Assembly: GCA_963677625.2 (NCBI GenBank)
Contig: CAXXSW010000007.1
Location: 868,001-932,000 of the forward strand
From: UBA1351 sp963677625
GTDB lineage: Bacteria; Bacillota; Clostridia; Lachnospirales; Vallitaleaceae
Reading direction: 5' to 3'
DNA: 64,000 bases
Shown piece after piece: positions 35,577-43,872 of the stretch (the stretch's first letter is position 1; each line of letters starts with the position of its first letter). The notes under the pieces were generated by a model, which did not search any database, was not told the DNA's origin, and saw nothing but the letters and a program-made list of their open reading frames with translations. A program made the translations under genes and the position numbers.

Positions 35577-35620
35577 TTGTATCATAAGCGTATCCATGCT
35601 ATAATCAACTTGTACGTACC
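35577..35620 (+). promoter_or_regulatory. araR promoter with AraR-type operator
   Basis: -35 TTGTAT (35577-35582), 17-base spacer, -10 TATAAT (35600-35605), then TGTACGTACC (35611-35620) over the start region. A single operator implies autorepression. The -35 begins two bases after the preceding stop codon. Confidence 0.82.
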
Positions 35621-35642
35621 AGTATGGAAAGCAGAGGACAAG

Positions 35643-36725
35643 ATGGACAATAAACCTAAGTATCAAATCCTGAAAGAAAAGATAATTGACTATATTCAAG
35701 TGAATGAACTGAAGTATAACGACCCAATAAACTCAGAGATGGAGCTAATGGAAATGTTTGATGTCAGTCGTCATACTGTCAGACGGGCCATTGCGGATTT
35801 GGTAAATGATGGTTGGCTATATAAACAGCAGGGTAAAGGTACCTTTGTTGATAATCCTGAAGGTGAAAAAGCCGGTGTTGGAAAGTCGGTAGCTGTTATT
35901 ACGACTTATATGAATGATTATATTTTTCCGGAAATCATTTCCGGTATTGAGCATCGATTAAGCGAGCATGGTTATACCGTTCTTATTGGAAATACAAATA
36001 ATAAGATTGATAAAGAAAGACAGATTCTTTCTAATATGCTTGGACATAATCTTGCTGGCCTAATTGTGGAACCTACGAAAAGTGTTTTTCCCAATCACAA
36101 TAAGGATATATATGATGAGTTTATATCAAAGGGTATACCGGTGCTTTTTATACATGCTACTTATCAAAATGTTAAGGCCTCTTATATTGTTGAAGATGAT
36201 GTTAGGGCCGGATATATGGCGACTAAGTATTTGATTGACAAGGGACACAAGGATATATGTGGCTTATTTAAAGAAGATGATATGCAGGGACATGGTCGTT
36301 ATGAAGGTTATTTGAAAGCGATTCGTGAAAGCGAATTATCTATAAGGGATGGCCAAGTCACTTGGTTTACGACGGAGACCAGGACACAGGTACTTGATTC
36401 TTTTAAGGAAAAAAGCAAGGAAGAACTTCTTGATTTAGGTTCAGCCTACGTTGTTTATAATGATCAGGTAGCTAATCGATTTGTAAAAAGAATGCTAGAG
36501 AAAGGTGTGTCCATACCTGATGATTTATCAGTTATTAGTTTTGATAATGCTAGTATTGCAAGAAATGGAAAGGTTCACTTGACTACGATCGCCCATCCTA
36601 AGAAAGGTGTTGGCGAGTTAGCAGCAGATGGATTAATACAATTGCTTAACAAGGAAGTAACCGTTATTGAAAAGGTTTTTGAACCAGAGCTTATTGTAAG
36701 GGATTCAGTTAAAGACCTTACTTAA
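35643..36725 (+). CDS. araR: Arabinose repressor AraR (GntR-type HTH with LacI-type sensor)
   Basis: A 360-residue chimeric regulator: N-terminal GntR winged helix (about 1-70; NSEMELMEMFDVSRHTVRRA) and a C-terminal LacI/PBP1 effector domain (about 78-355; VAVITTYMNDYIFPEIISGI, VISFDNASIA). That architecture defines AraR of Firmicutes, which releases DNA on binding L-arabinose. ATG 35643 is taken because the HTH starts there and the longer frame runs into the promoter. Palindromes of the AraR type occur at its own promoter and at those of the kinase, isomerase and binding-protein genes. Confidence 0.93.
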   Translation: MDNKPKYQILKEKIIDYIQVNELKYNDPINSEMELMEMFDVSRHTVRRAIADLVNDGWLYKQQGKGTFVDNPEGEKAGVGKSVAVITTYMNDYIFPEIISGIEHRLSEHGYTVLIGNTNNKIDKERQILSNMLGHNLAGLIVEPTKSVFPNHNKDIYDEFISKGIPVLFIHATYQNVKASYIVEDDVRAGYMATKYLIDKGHKDICGLFKEDDMQGHGRYEGYLKAIRESELSIRDGQVTWFTTETRTQVLDSFKEKSKEELLDLGSAYVVYNDQVANRFVKRMLEKGVSIPDDLSVISFDNASIARNGKVHLTTIAHPKKGVGELAADGLIQLLNKEVTVIEKVFEPELIVRDSVKDLT

Positions 36726-36753
36726 GAAGTTTTCTAATTATTAGGTAAGAATG

Positions 36754-36774
36754 GGCTTTAGGTCACCTAAAGCC
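36754..36774 (+). terminator. Hairpin between araR and araA
   Basis: Perfect 9-bp stem GGCTTTAGG / CCTAAAGCC with loop TCA, 29 bp after the araR stop and just before the araA -35. Only TT follows, so it is a weak terminator at best or an mRNA 3' end stabiliser. Confidence 0.6.
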
Positions 36775-36824
36775 TTCAAAATAAATCAACTTGTACGTAC
36801 ATATCTAAAGATAGGAACGTACAT
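36775..36824 (+). promoter_or_regulatory. araA promoter with two AraR-type operators
   Basis: Likely -35 TTCAAA (36775-36780), 17 bases, -10 TACATA (36798-36803). TGTACGTACA at 36792-36801 overlaps the -10, and GGAACGTACA lies at 36814-36823. Centres are 22 bp apart, the same spacing as at the araB promoter. Confidence 0.78.
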
Positions 36825-36852
36825 AAAAGAAGAATTTCTATGGAGGTATAGA

Positions 36853-38349
36853 ATGAAGTTAAGTAAAAATTATGTATTTTGGTTTGTAACAGGAAGTCAG
36901 CACTTATATGGACCTAAAACCTTAGACCAGGTAAAAGCTGATTCAGAAGGCATTGTAAAAGGCCTTAATGAATCTGGTAAATTCAACTATAAGATTGAAT
37001 ATAAAGATTTCCTTACGACACCTGAGGAAATTTTGGCATTAACGAAAGAAGCTAATAATGATGAGAATTGTGCAGGTATTATCGGCTGGATGCATACATT
37101 TTCACCAGCAAAAATGTGGATTAAGGGTTTAGATTCCCTTCAAAAGCCTTTTGTTCATTTACATACACAATTTAATAGAGACATCCCATGGGAATCCATT
37201 GATATGGATTTTATGAACTTAAATCAATCCGCTCACGGTGGACGTGAATTTGGTTTCATTAATTCTAGACTTCGTCTTCCACGTAAAGTCATCGTAGGAT
37301 TTTGGCAGGAAGCTAAGGTTCAGGAAGAGCTTAACAGATTCCTTAATGTATGTGTTGGTATTGCAGAATCTAAGAGCTTGAAGATTGCTCGTTTTGGAGA
37401 TAACATGCGTTATGTAGCTGTTACAGAAGGTGATAAGGTTGAAGTGGAAATCAAATTAGGCTGGGAAGTTCACGGCTATGGCATAGGTGATTTGGTTAAG
37501 TATGTAGATGCTGTTACGGACACAGAGGTAGATGGACTTTTTGAAGAATACAAGAAGTTATATACCCTTGAAAGTGATAGACCAGAAGATATTGCCTCAA
37601 TAAAATATCAGGCTAAAATTGAGATTGGTATGGAACGTTTCTTAGAAGAAGGCGGTTTTGGAGCTTTTACAACAACCTTTGAAAATCTGTATGGTCTTAA
37701 ACAATTGCCAGGACTTGCTGTGCAGCGTCTTATGGAAAAAGGCTATGGTTTTGGGGGAGAAGGTGATTGGAAGACAGCCGGTTTCGTTCGCTTAACTAAA
37801 ATCATGGGTATGAATGGTGGCCTTGGTACATCCTTTATGGAAGATTATACCTACCATATGGATCCTGAAAATCCTATGGTCCTTGGAGCTCACATGCTTG
37901 AAATATGTCCAACGATTGCTGATGGTCCTGTTAATATTAAGGTTAATCCACTTGGTATTGGAGGAAAAGATGCACCGGCAAGATTTACCTTTGAATGTAA
38001 AACAGGTCCAGCGATTAATGCCTCTATGATAGATATGGGTGGAAGACTTCGTTTGATCATTAATAATGTTGACTCAGTAAAAGCACCTCATTCTATGCCT
38101 AAACTTCCAGTAGCTCAAGCTATGTGGGTTCCTCAACCTAGTCTTGAAGATGGAGCAAAAGCATGGATTTTAGCTGGTGGAGCCCACCATACAGTCTACA
38201 CACAAGATGTAACAACCGAGCAGCTTCTTGATTTTGCTGAATTCATGGGCATAGAATCACTGGTAATTGATAATGATACAGATATGAAAACTTTCCGTCA
38301 GGAACTGAAGGTCAGTGACTTGATCTGGAATCTTAAATCTTTGAGATAA
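36853..38349 (+). CDS. araA: L-arabinose isomerase
   Basis: A 498-residue enzyme converting L-arabinose to L-ribulose. The start KNYVFWFVTGSQHLYG is characteristic, as are LHTQFNRDIPW, FGGEGDWKTAG (a catalytic Glu region), and the histidine-containing segments MLEICPT and GGAHHTVYT. Length matches the family (about 495-500). GGAGGT before ATG 36853 decides the start; the longer frame includes the operators. Paired with araD 12 bp downstream. Confidence 0.97.
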   Translation: MKLSKNYVFWFVTGSQHLYGPKTLDQVKADSEGIVKGLNESGKFNYKIEYKDFLTTPEEILALTKEANNDENCAGIIGWMHTFSPAKMWIKGLDSLQKPFVHLHTQFNRDIPWESIDMDFMNLNQSAHGGREFGFINSRLRLPRKVIVGFWQEAKVQEELNRFLNVCVGIAESKSLKIARFGDNMRYVAVTEGDKVEVEIKLGWEVHGYGIGDLVKYVDAVTDTEVDGLFEEYKKLYTLESDRPEDIASIKYQAKIEIGMERFLEEGGFGAFTTTFENLYGLKQLPGLAVQRLMEKGYGFGGEGDWKTAGFVRLTKIMGMNGGLGTSFMEDYTYHMDPENPMVLGAHMLEICPTIADGPVNIKVNPLGIGGKDAPARFTFECKTGPAINASMIDMGGRLRLIINNVDSVKAPHSMPKLPVAQAMWVPQPSLEDGAKAWILAGGAHHTVYTQDVTTEQLLDFAEFMGIESLVIDNDTDMKTFRQELKVSDLIWNLKSLR

Positions 38350-38361
38350 GAAAGGATAAGC

Positions 38362-39063
38362 ATGTTAGAACAATTAAAACAAGACGTTTTTAAGGCCAAT
38401 ATGGACTTGCCAAAGCGTGGACTTGTAACTTATACATGGGGAAATGTCTCTGGTATTGACCGGGAAAAGAAGCTTATCGTTATTAAACCGTCCGGTGTGG
38501 AATATGAAAATATGAAAGCCGAAGACATGGTTGTTATAGATATGGATGGAAATGTAGTTGAAGGAAGATACAAACCTTCCTCAGATACAGCTACTCACTT
38601 GGAACTTTATAAGGCAGATCCGTCTATTGGTGGAATTGTTCACACCCACTCCAGGATGGCAACTTCTTTTGCACAGGCAGGACGCAAGATACCTGCTTTT
38701 GGAACAACCCATGGTGACTATTTTTATGGTGATATTCCCTGTACCAGGCCTATGACTAATGAAGAAATTGCAGGTGCGTATGAAAAAGAAACTGGAAAAG
38801 TTATTGTAGAGACTTTCAAGACCAAAAATCTTGATTTTGACCAAGTTCCTGCAGTTTTAGTACATGAGCACGGTCCCTTTACTTGGGGAACAGATCCGGC
38901 TCATGCGGTTTATCATGCTGTTGTCTTGGAAGAGGTAGCTAATATGGCTTTTGCAACAATAAACCTTAAGGCTACTGGCCAACAAGCCAGTATGAAACAG
39001 GAACTTCTTGATAAGCATTTTCTTCGTAAACATGGAGATAATGCCTATTATGGTCAAAACTAG
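38362..39063 (+). CDS. araD: L-ribulose-5-phosphate 4-epimerase
   Basis: A 233-residue class II aldolase/adducin-family protein. GNVSGID start region, zinc-ligand histidines in VHTHSRMATSFAQ, the motif TTHGDYFYG, and the C-terminal HEHGPFTWG. It converts L-ribulose 5-phosphate to D-xylulose 5-phosphate, the entry to the pentose phosphate pathway. Cotranscribed with araA (12-bp gap, GAAAGGA before ATG). Confidence 0.96.
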   Translation: MLEQLKQDVFKANMDLPKRGLVTYTWGNVSGIDREKKLIVIKPSGVEYENMKAEDMVVIDMDGNVVEGRYKPSSDTATHLELYKADPSIGGIVHTHSRMATSFAQAGRKIPAFGTTHGDYFYGDIPCTRPMTNEEIAGAYEKETGKVIVETFKTKNLDFDQVPAVLVHEHGPFTWGTDPAHAVYHAVVLEEVANMAFATINLKATGQQASMKQELLDKHFLRKHGDNAYYGQN

Positions 39064-39079
39064 TTAATTAATGATTGAT

Positions 39080-39168
39080 AACCCATATCAATGAAAAACA
39101 ACTCATACACTGGGATAAAGTGGAAGTTAAGATTGTCCCTGTGCATGGTTGTTTATCAGATGTGGGTT
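39080..39168. repeat. Long imperfect inverted repeat between convergent genes
   Basis: Arms 39080-39115 and 39136-39168 pair over most of about 33 positions (AACCCA/TGGGTT, AAACAAC/GTTGTTT, CAC/GTG, GGGA/TCCC) around a 20-base loop. Located between araD and the convergent dehydrogenase gene. It may end transcription from both sides. It is longer than a typical terminator and lacks long T runs. Confidence 0.7.
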
Positions 39169-39210
39169 TATTTTATATGAAATTAAATCTTTCTATTAGA
39201 GGTTTTGTGC

Positions 39211-40131
39211 TTAAGCGTATGTATTCACCTTGTCAAAGACCTTAATAAGGTCAATGATTTCTTTGCCAATTCTCTTCTGAGCTTCTTTAGTTGAGGCTCC
39301 GATATGAGGGGTTACAGAAAGTTTAGGATGTCTGAGAAGTTCTAAGTTAGGTGTTGGTTCTTCTTCAAAAACATCTAAAGCTACACCGGCTAAGTGGTTT
39401 TGGTTAAGAACATCCAACAAATCATCTTCTGAAATGACGCCACCTCGTGAAGTATTGATGAGGAAGGCATTTTCTTTCATTTTAAGCATCATATGCTTGG
39501 TAATAATTGGAGGAGTGCCTTTTGAATAAGGTACATGAATGGATATGAAATCAGAAGTCTCAATTAGTGTGGGAAGACTTACGTAATCGTACATAACATC
39601 ATCCACTCGACCACTGGGTTTAGTATATTGGATATGCATACCAAGTGATGCAGCTCTTTTGGCCGTCTCTCTGGCAATTCGTCCGAAACCGATAAGGCCT
39701 AGAGTCTTTCCGGCTAGCTCAACACCCTTATAGTGTTTTTTATTCCATTCACCATCTCTCATACTAACATTGCTGATGCCGATAAACCTGGCTAATGAGA
39801 ACATATGACCAATGACAAGCTCAGCTACAGAGGCACTGGATGCATATGGTGTATTACGAACTTCAATGCCCTTTTCTCTAGCGTATTCGTAATCGATATT
39901 GTCTATGCCAACACCTGCACGGATAATCAGTTTTAATTTGCCTTCAAGGGCAATATCGATGAGGTTTTTACGGATTTTGGTAGCGCTTCTTATAATGATG
40001 ATGTCACAAGTTTGAATAGCTTCTTCTAGCTCTTGTCCTTGGTAGTGGTTTGTATCAACTTGGTAGCCAAGAGACTCCAATTCCAGCTTTGCTCCATTAT
40101 CAATACCATCGTTTGCTATGATTTTAATCAT
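39211..40131 (-). CDS. D-3-phosphoglycerate dehydrogenase-like D-2-hydroxyacid dehydrogenase
   Basis: A 306-residue NAD-dependent D-2-hydroxyacid dehydrogenase. Nucleotide-binding motif LGLIGFGRIARETAKRA (about 147-163), catalytic Arg/Glu/His regions in IIRAGVGIDNID, FEEEPTPN and TPHIGAS. It matches short-form SerA, which lacks the C-terminal ACT domain of long SerA proteins. The likely reaction is 3-phosphoglycerate to 3-phosphohydroxypyruvate, the first step of serine synthesis. Other hydroxyacid substrates are possible, since no serC or serB lies nearby. GAGGAGG precedes ATG 40131. Confidence 0.85.
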   Translation of the reverse strand: MIKIIANDGIDNGAKLELESLGYQVDTNHYQGQELEEAIQTCDIIIIRSATKIRKNLIDIALEGKLKLIIRAGVGIDNIDYEYAREKGIEVRNTPYASSASVAELVIGHMFSLARFIGISNVSMRDGEWNKKHYKGVELAGKTLGLIGFGRIARETAKRAASLGMHIQYTKPSGRVDDVMYDYVSLPTLIETSDFISIHVPYSKGTPPIITKHMMLKMKENAFLINTSRGGVISEDDLLDVLNQNHLAGVALDVFEEEPTPNLELLRHPKLSVTPHIGASTKEAQKRIGKEIIDLIKVFDKVNTYA

Positions 40132-40383
40132 ATTAGCCTCCTCTAATGTGATAGGTTTCCTTTGATAATCATCTTATGTAAATCTATGTCTATTATATCA
40201 TCATCATCCATATAATGACAGAAATATTTCATAAAAAATAATCATGAAGGAATATCTGCAATATTTTATTTAGAAATTGTTTTATGTTTTCTAATGGTTT
40301 TTTTGTTATAATATAGACATATGCAATCGAACCTTCTATGGTTTGGGGGAATTCATGGATAAGCTAGAAAAAAGAGGCAGAAT

Positions 40384-41739
40384 ATGAAACAAGAGATAGA
40401 CTATCAACTTCAATATCCGCATAAACGTATTTTTTTAAGTACAGGACTTGTATTTCTAGCAAGCACCTTTTTTTTGCTTGCTTTTGTGACGAATTCAGTT
40501 AATACTTGGAGAAATGAGGAAAGTTTAGATATTAAAGATGATTACATCATGTTACAAGACGAAATCAGAGATTTGATGAATACCGGAGTTTTACTTTTAC
40601 AAGGCTATGAGTCTTTTTTGTCTATGGAAGAATCTTTTTCTGTGGAGACATCTGAAAATTATCTAAAGTATCTCCTTGATGAATCCATGCAATATATCAG
40701 AAATGTAGGTATTATTAAGGACACAACAATTATATATAATTTTCCGATGAAAGGTAATGAGAATTCCATTGGCGTGGACCTTAGCCAAATTGTTGAGCAA
40801 AGAGATTATGTTCTAAAAACAAAAAATGAATTGGTTAGAGTTTTTCAAGGTCCTGTTCAATTAGTTCAAGGTGGAAGTGGATATATTAACCGTGTGCCAA
40901 TAAGGGATAAAGATGGAAAATACTGGGGACAGGCCAGTATTGTTCTTAGTGCTGATGTAATAAATAAAGAAATATTGAGACTGGCTGAAGAGTCTAATCT
41001 TGCTATTCTTATTTTTGACAACGAAGATGAAGACAAGCTAATTGTTGGTGATCCAGCAGTACTTAATGAGCAACCTATGAGGTTTGTTAACGAAATTGTC
41101 AACAATTGGGTAATCTATGTGACAGCAGCTGAGGGAAGAGCTGACTATAGTCTTAGAATTGTCTTGATGTTAGGTTTTGGTTTTATTATCATTATCTTTA
41201 TCAGTTTTGCTACTTATTATTTCCAAAAAATTCATTTTGATCTTATTGAAGTCATGGCTCATGACCATTTGACTGGGGTCTATAATCGGAATTATTTGGA
41301 AACTGTACAGTATCAAGTGACTAAAACAGCTAAAACAAATCAAAGCAAATATGGCTTGGTTCATATAGATCTGGATGACTTTAAGTCGATTAATGATAAG
41401 TATGGCCACCATATGGGTGACTTTGTCCTTAAATCTTTTGGTAAAACCCTAAGTAAAATTAGCAGAAGAGAAGATTTGCCTTTTCGGGTGGGTGGAGATG
41501 AGTTTATGATTATATTACCTTATATTGAATCAAGAGAAGAATTGGAATTCTTAAAAGTAAGAATCAGTCATGATATTAAAAAAGACTTTGCAGTCGATGA
41601 GATTTTATGTCAGGTAAATGCAAGTATGGGTATAGGCTTATATCCTGATGACGGTGAAGATTTTGACAGTGTCTTGAAAGTGGCAGATAAAAAGATGTAT
41701 AATGAAAAAGCCAATCATAAAGGAAAGAATAATACATAA
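40384..41739 (+). CDS. Diguanylate cyclase with CHASE-type extracellular sensor
   Basis: A 451-residue membrane protein: TM1 at about 15-37; an extracytoplasmic CHASE-like domain (about 40-250; NSIGVDLSQ, VFQGPVQLVQGGSGYI); TM2 at about 258-280; then a GGDEF domain with intact GGDEF (370-374) and a c-di-GMP inhibitory site RRED (361-364) five residues before it. It should make c-di-GMP under product inhibition in response to a small extracellular ligand. DUF951 and phosphotransferase genes follow at 14 bp and 1 bp, so all three are probably one operon. No EAL or HD-GYP hydrolase is in the window. Confidence 0.93.
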   Translation: MKQEIDYQLQYPHKRIFLSTGLVFLASTFFLLAFVTNSVNTWRNEESLDIKDDYIMLQDEIRDLMNTGVLLLQGYESFLSMEESFSVETSENYLKYLLDESMQYIRNVGIIKDTTIIYNFPMKGNENSIGVDLSQIVEQRDYVLKTKNELVRVFQGPVQLVQGGSGYINRVPIRDKDGKYWGQASIVLSADVINKEILRLAEESNLAILIFDNEDEDKLIVGDPAVLNEQPMRFVNEIVNNWVIYVTAAEGRADYSLRIVLMLGFGFIIIIFISFATYYFQKIHFDLIEVMAHDHLTGVYNRNYLETVQYQVTKTAKTNQSKYGLVHIDLDDFKSINDKYGHHMGDFVLKSFGKTLSKISRREDLPFRVGGDEFMIILPYIESREELEFLKVRISHDIKKDFAVDEILCQVNASMGIGLYPDDGEDFDSVLKVADKKMYNEKANHKGKNNT

Positions 41740-41753
41740 ACAGGAGTATACAT

Positions 41754-41939
41754 ATGGAAGTAAAAGTTGGAGATATTGTTACCATGAAAAAGCCCCATCC
41801 ATGTGGGTCAAAAGAGTGGAAGGTTCTGCGAGTAGGTATGGATTTCCGCTTGAAATGTTTGGGTTGTGACCATTTGGTCTTGGTTCCACGCAATAAGATT
41901 ATGAAGAATATAAAAGCTGTAAGAAGTGAAGAGGAGTAG
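41754..41939 (+). CDS. DUF951 family protein
   Basis: A 61-residue protein of the DUF951 (YyzM-like) family, typical of Firmicutes. Visible: VGDIVTMKKPHPCGSKEWKVLRVGMDFRLKC, then CxxC-like LKCLGCDH, suggesting metal binding or a redox-sensitive cluster. Function is not established. CAGGAG precedes ATG 41754; one base separates its stop from the next gene. It is often found near rpsF-ssb-rpsR, as here (3 kb downstream). Confidence 0.9.
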   Translation: MEVKVGDIVTMKKPHPCGSKEWKVLRVGMDFRLKCLGCDHLVLVPRNKIMKNIKAVRSEEE

Positions 41940-41940
41940 T

Positions 41941-42939
41941 ATGAAAGTATATGATGACTTGTCCCCTCAGGGGAAGAAGCTCAGACTAAGAAAGGTCATT
42001 GAAATTGGATTGAAATCCTATGATTTAGATATTGTCCAATTTCATTTTTTTGAAGAGGCTACCAATATGCTTTATAAGTGTTTGGCATCAGATGGAAGTC
42101 TTTATATGCTAAAGATATTTGATGAGATCAATTCAACCTATGAAGATAATCTTGTTGAAGTTTTTATGATTGATACTTTGAGAGATCACTCGGATTTGTT
42201 CCTCCCAGAGATTATTGCAGCTAGGGATGGACAGGAAATCGTATCTATTGAATCTAAATATACAGATACTCCAAAACGAATGGTTATCTACAAATGGGTA
42301 AGTGGTATCTCTTTTGACGGGAATGAAACATTAGATGGATTTTATGCTCTTGGGCAAAGCATGGCAAAAATGCATATGGCTACAGCAGGTTTAAGAGTTC
42401 CAGATAGTCTCTTTCCAAAAAGATTTGATAAGGTTTATTATTTTAAGGATGAAAAAGCCGTTTATCATGAGGAAAAATATAAGGCGTTTGTTAGTGATGA
42501 GTTTAAAGAGATAATGGATAAATTGGTTCCATATACAGATACGTATCTAGCCAATCTTTTTAAGAAAGATGGGATGCAGCTGATCCATGGAGACTTGAAT
42601 CCATGGAATGTTATGATAGATGATGGAAACATAAGTGTCATCGATTTTGAAGATACTTCTTATGGATATGCCGTTCAGGATATTGGTATAACTTTATTTT
42701 ACTATCGATTTGATGAGAACTTTGTCTATCAGGATTTGAAGGATAAGCTTTTTGAAGGTTACCGTTCAGTTTGTCCACTACCGGAAATGTCAGAAGAAGA
42801 TATAGAAATGATAATCCTTGCCAGACGATTGAATTTCATGAATTATATACTACTTATTAGTGATGATCCAAAGGAGTATATAGATATTAATCTGAAACGG
42901 GTGAAGATTGTAATGGAGGAAATGGATATTAAACTCTAG
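41941..42939 (+). CDS. APH/ChoK-like phosphotransferase
   Basis: A 332-residue kinase-like protein of the aminoglycoside phosphotransferase superfamily. The catalytic loop is LIHGDLNPWNVMID and the metal-binding loop VIDFED. The N-terminal lobe is poorly marked. ATG 41941 is chosen because GAGGAG lies five bases upstream; an in-frame GTG at 41926 overlaps the DUF951 gene. Members phosphorylate small molecules (choline, homoserine, spore-coat or antibiotic substrates). Nothing here identifies the substrate. Confidence 0.85.
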   Translation: MKVYDDLSPQGKKLRLRKVIEIGLKSYDLDIVQFHFFEEATNMLYKCLASDGSLYMLKIFDEINSTYEDNLVEVFMIDTLRDHSDLFLPEIIAARDGQEIVSIESKYTDTPKRMVIYKWVSGISFDGNETLDGFYALGQSMAKMHMATAGLRVPDSLFPKRFDKVYYFKDEKAVYHEEKYKAFVSDEFKEIMDKLVPYTDTYLANLFKKDGMQLIHGDLNPWNVMIDDGNISVIDFEDTSYGYAVQDIGITLFYYRFDENFVYQDLKDKLFEGYRSVCPLPEMSEEDIEMIILARRLNFMNYILLISDDPKEYIDINLKRVKIVMEEMDIKL

Positions 42940-42981
42940 GACTGGACCAGCCAAAAACTCCTGTAAATATGGTTTATAAGG

Positions 42982-43019
42982 GAAGATTGAGACACTGAGA
43001 GGTGTCCAATCTTCTTTTT
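42982..43019 (+). terminator. Terminator after the phosphotransferase gene
   Basis: GAAGATTG/CAATCTTC and inner GACAC/GTGTC stems, one bulged base, loop TGAGAG, then CTTTTT. Confidence 0.92.
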
Positions 43020-43078
43020 AATTTAAGTATATATGCCATTATGCTAAAATAGAATTATGATTATAAATATCCGTCCTT

Positions 43079-43168
43079 GACTCTCCACTATAAGGGAGGA
43101 TTTATACTTAACATAGGTCCTCATTAAGACCTTTAGTCAATGAAAAAGTGATAAAAACGGAGAGTCTG
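43079..43168 (+). promoter_or_regulatory. Structured 5' leader of the GyrI-like gene
   Basis: GACTCTCC (43079-43086) is perfectly complementary to GGAGAGTC (43159-43168 region), closing a loop that holds a second hairpin AGGTC-N8-GACCT (about 43114-43132). A possible promoter (-35 TTTAAG, 43022-43027; 17 bases; -10 TAAAAT, 43045-43050) would give a leader of about 125 nt. The outer arm lies just before the ribosome site AAAGGAG. It does not carry T-box or other riboswitch hallmarks that I recognise. Confidence 0.4.
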
Positions 43169-43181
43169 AAAGGAGTTAGCT

Positions 43182-43808
43182 ATGAAATATGAATGGAGAA
43201 AAAAAGAAAAGCATCTTTATCTGCCTAAAGAGGAGCCACAGTTAATTGAAATACCTGAACATAAATTTCTCACTATTGAGGGAAATGGTAATCCCAATGG
43301 CCCGGATTTTGCAGAACGGGTTGGTGTCTTGTATTCCTTGGCATACGGTGTACGTATGATGCCTAGAAATGGATTTGAGCCAGAAGGATACTACGAATAT
43401 ACAGTTTATCCACTTGAAGGTATCTGGTCGATTAGTGAGGACGCTAAGAAGAAAAAAACATGGTCTAAGGAAGATTTGACTTATAAAATTATGATAAGGC
43501 AACCAGATTTTGTTACAGAGAATGTAGCTGAGGAAGCTTTAAAAATAGTTGAGAGGAAGAAGCCTCATCACCTATTAAAAGAAGCTAAGTTTGAGACTAT
43601 AACAGATGGTTTGGCTCTTCAGATTTTGCATCTGGGACCCTATGATGATGAACCGGCATCTTTTGCCAAGATGAACGCTTATATGGAAGCTAATGGTTTA
43701 TTAAAAAGAAAGCAGGACCATCGAGAGATCTATTTAACAGATGCCCGAAAAACTAACCCGGACAAACAAAAGACAGTATTACGTTATTTTGTTGAAAAGG
43801 TAAACTAG
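43182..43808 (+). CDS. GyrI-like small-molecule-binding domain protein
   Basis: A 208-residue stand-alone GyrI-like (SHS2/AraC effector-binding fold) protein: EWRKKEKHLYLPKEEPQLIEIPEHKFLTIEGNG at the N-terminus, and LQILHLGPYDDEPASFAKM near residue 150, the usual GyrI-family ligand-pocket segment. The family sequesters or hydrolyses lipophilic and cytotoxic compounds. AAAGGAG precedes ATG 43182. A MerR-family regulator with a related domain follows 64 bp downstream, suggesting a drug- or toxin-responsive pair. Confidence 0.86.
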   Translation: MKYEWRKKEKHLYLPKEEPQLIEIPEHKFLTIEGNGNPNGPDFAERVGVLYSLAYGVRMMPRNGFEPEGYYEYTVYPLEGIWSISEDAKKKKTWSKEDLTYKIMIRQPDFVTENVAEEALKIVERKKPHHLLKEAKFETITDGLALQILHLGPYDDEPASFAKMNAYMEANGLLKRKQDHREIYLTDARKTNPDKQKTVLRYFVEKVN

Positions 43809-43872
43809 GATATTAAGATATAGCACATGATATATGTAGGCAGTAGTCTAGAGTTTGTAGAAAGGAGTTTCC

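Noticed and set aside
36754..36774. Catabolite-repression (cre) site before araA
   Set aside because: The palindrome there is a 9-bp RNA-type stem with a 3-base loop and does not match the cre consensus.
43079..43168. T-box or classical riboswitch before the GyrI-like gene
   Set aside because: No T-box bulge motif (AAAGGGUGG-like sequence), no specifier loop and no terminator after it. Only stems are present, so it is reported as an unclassified leader.
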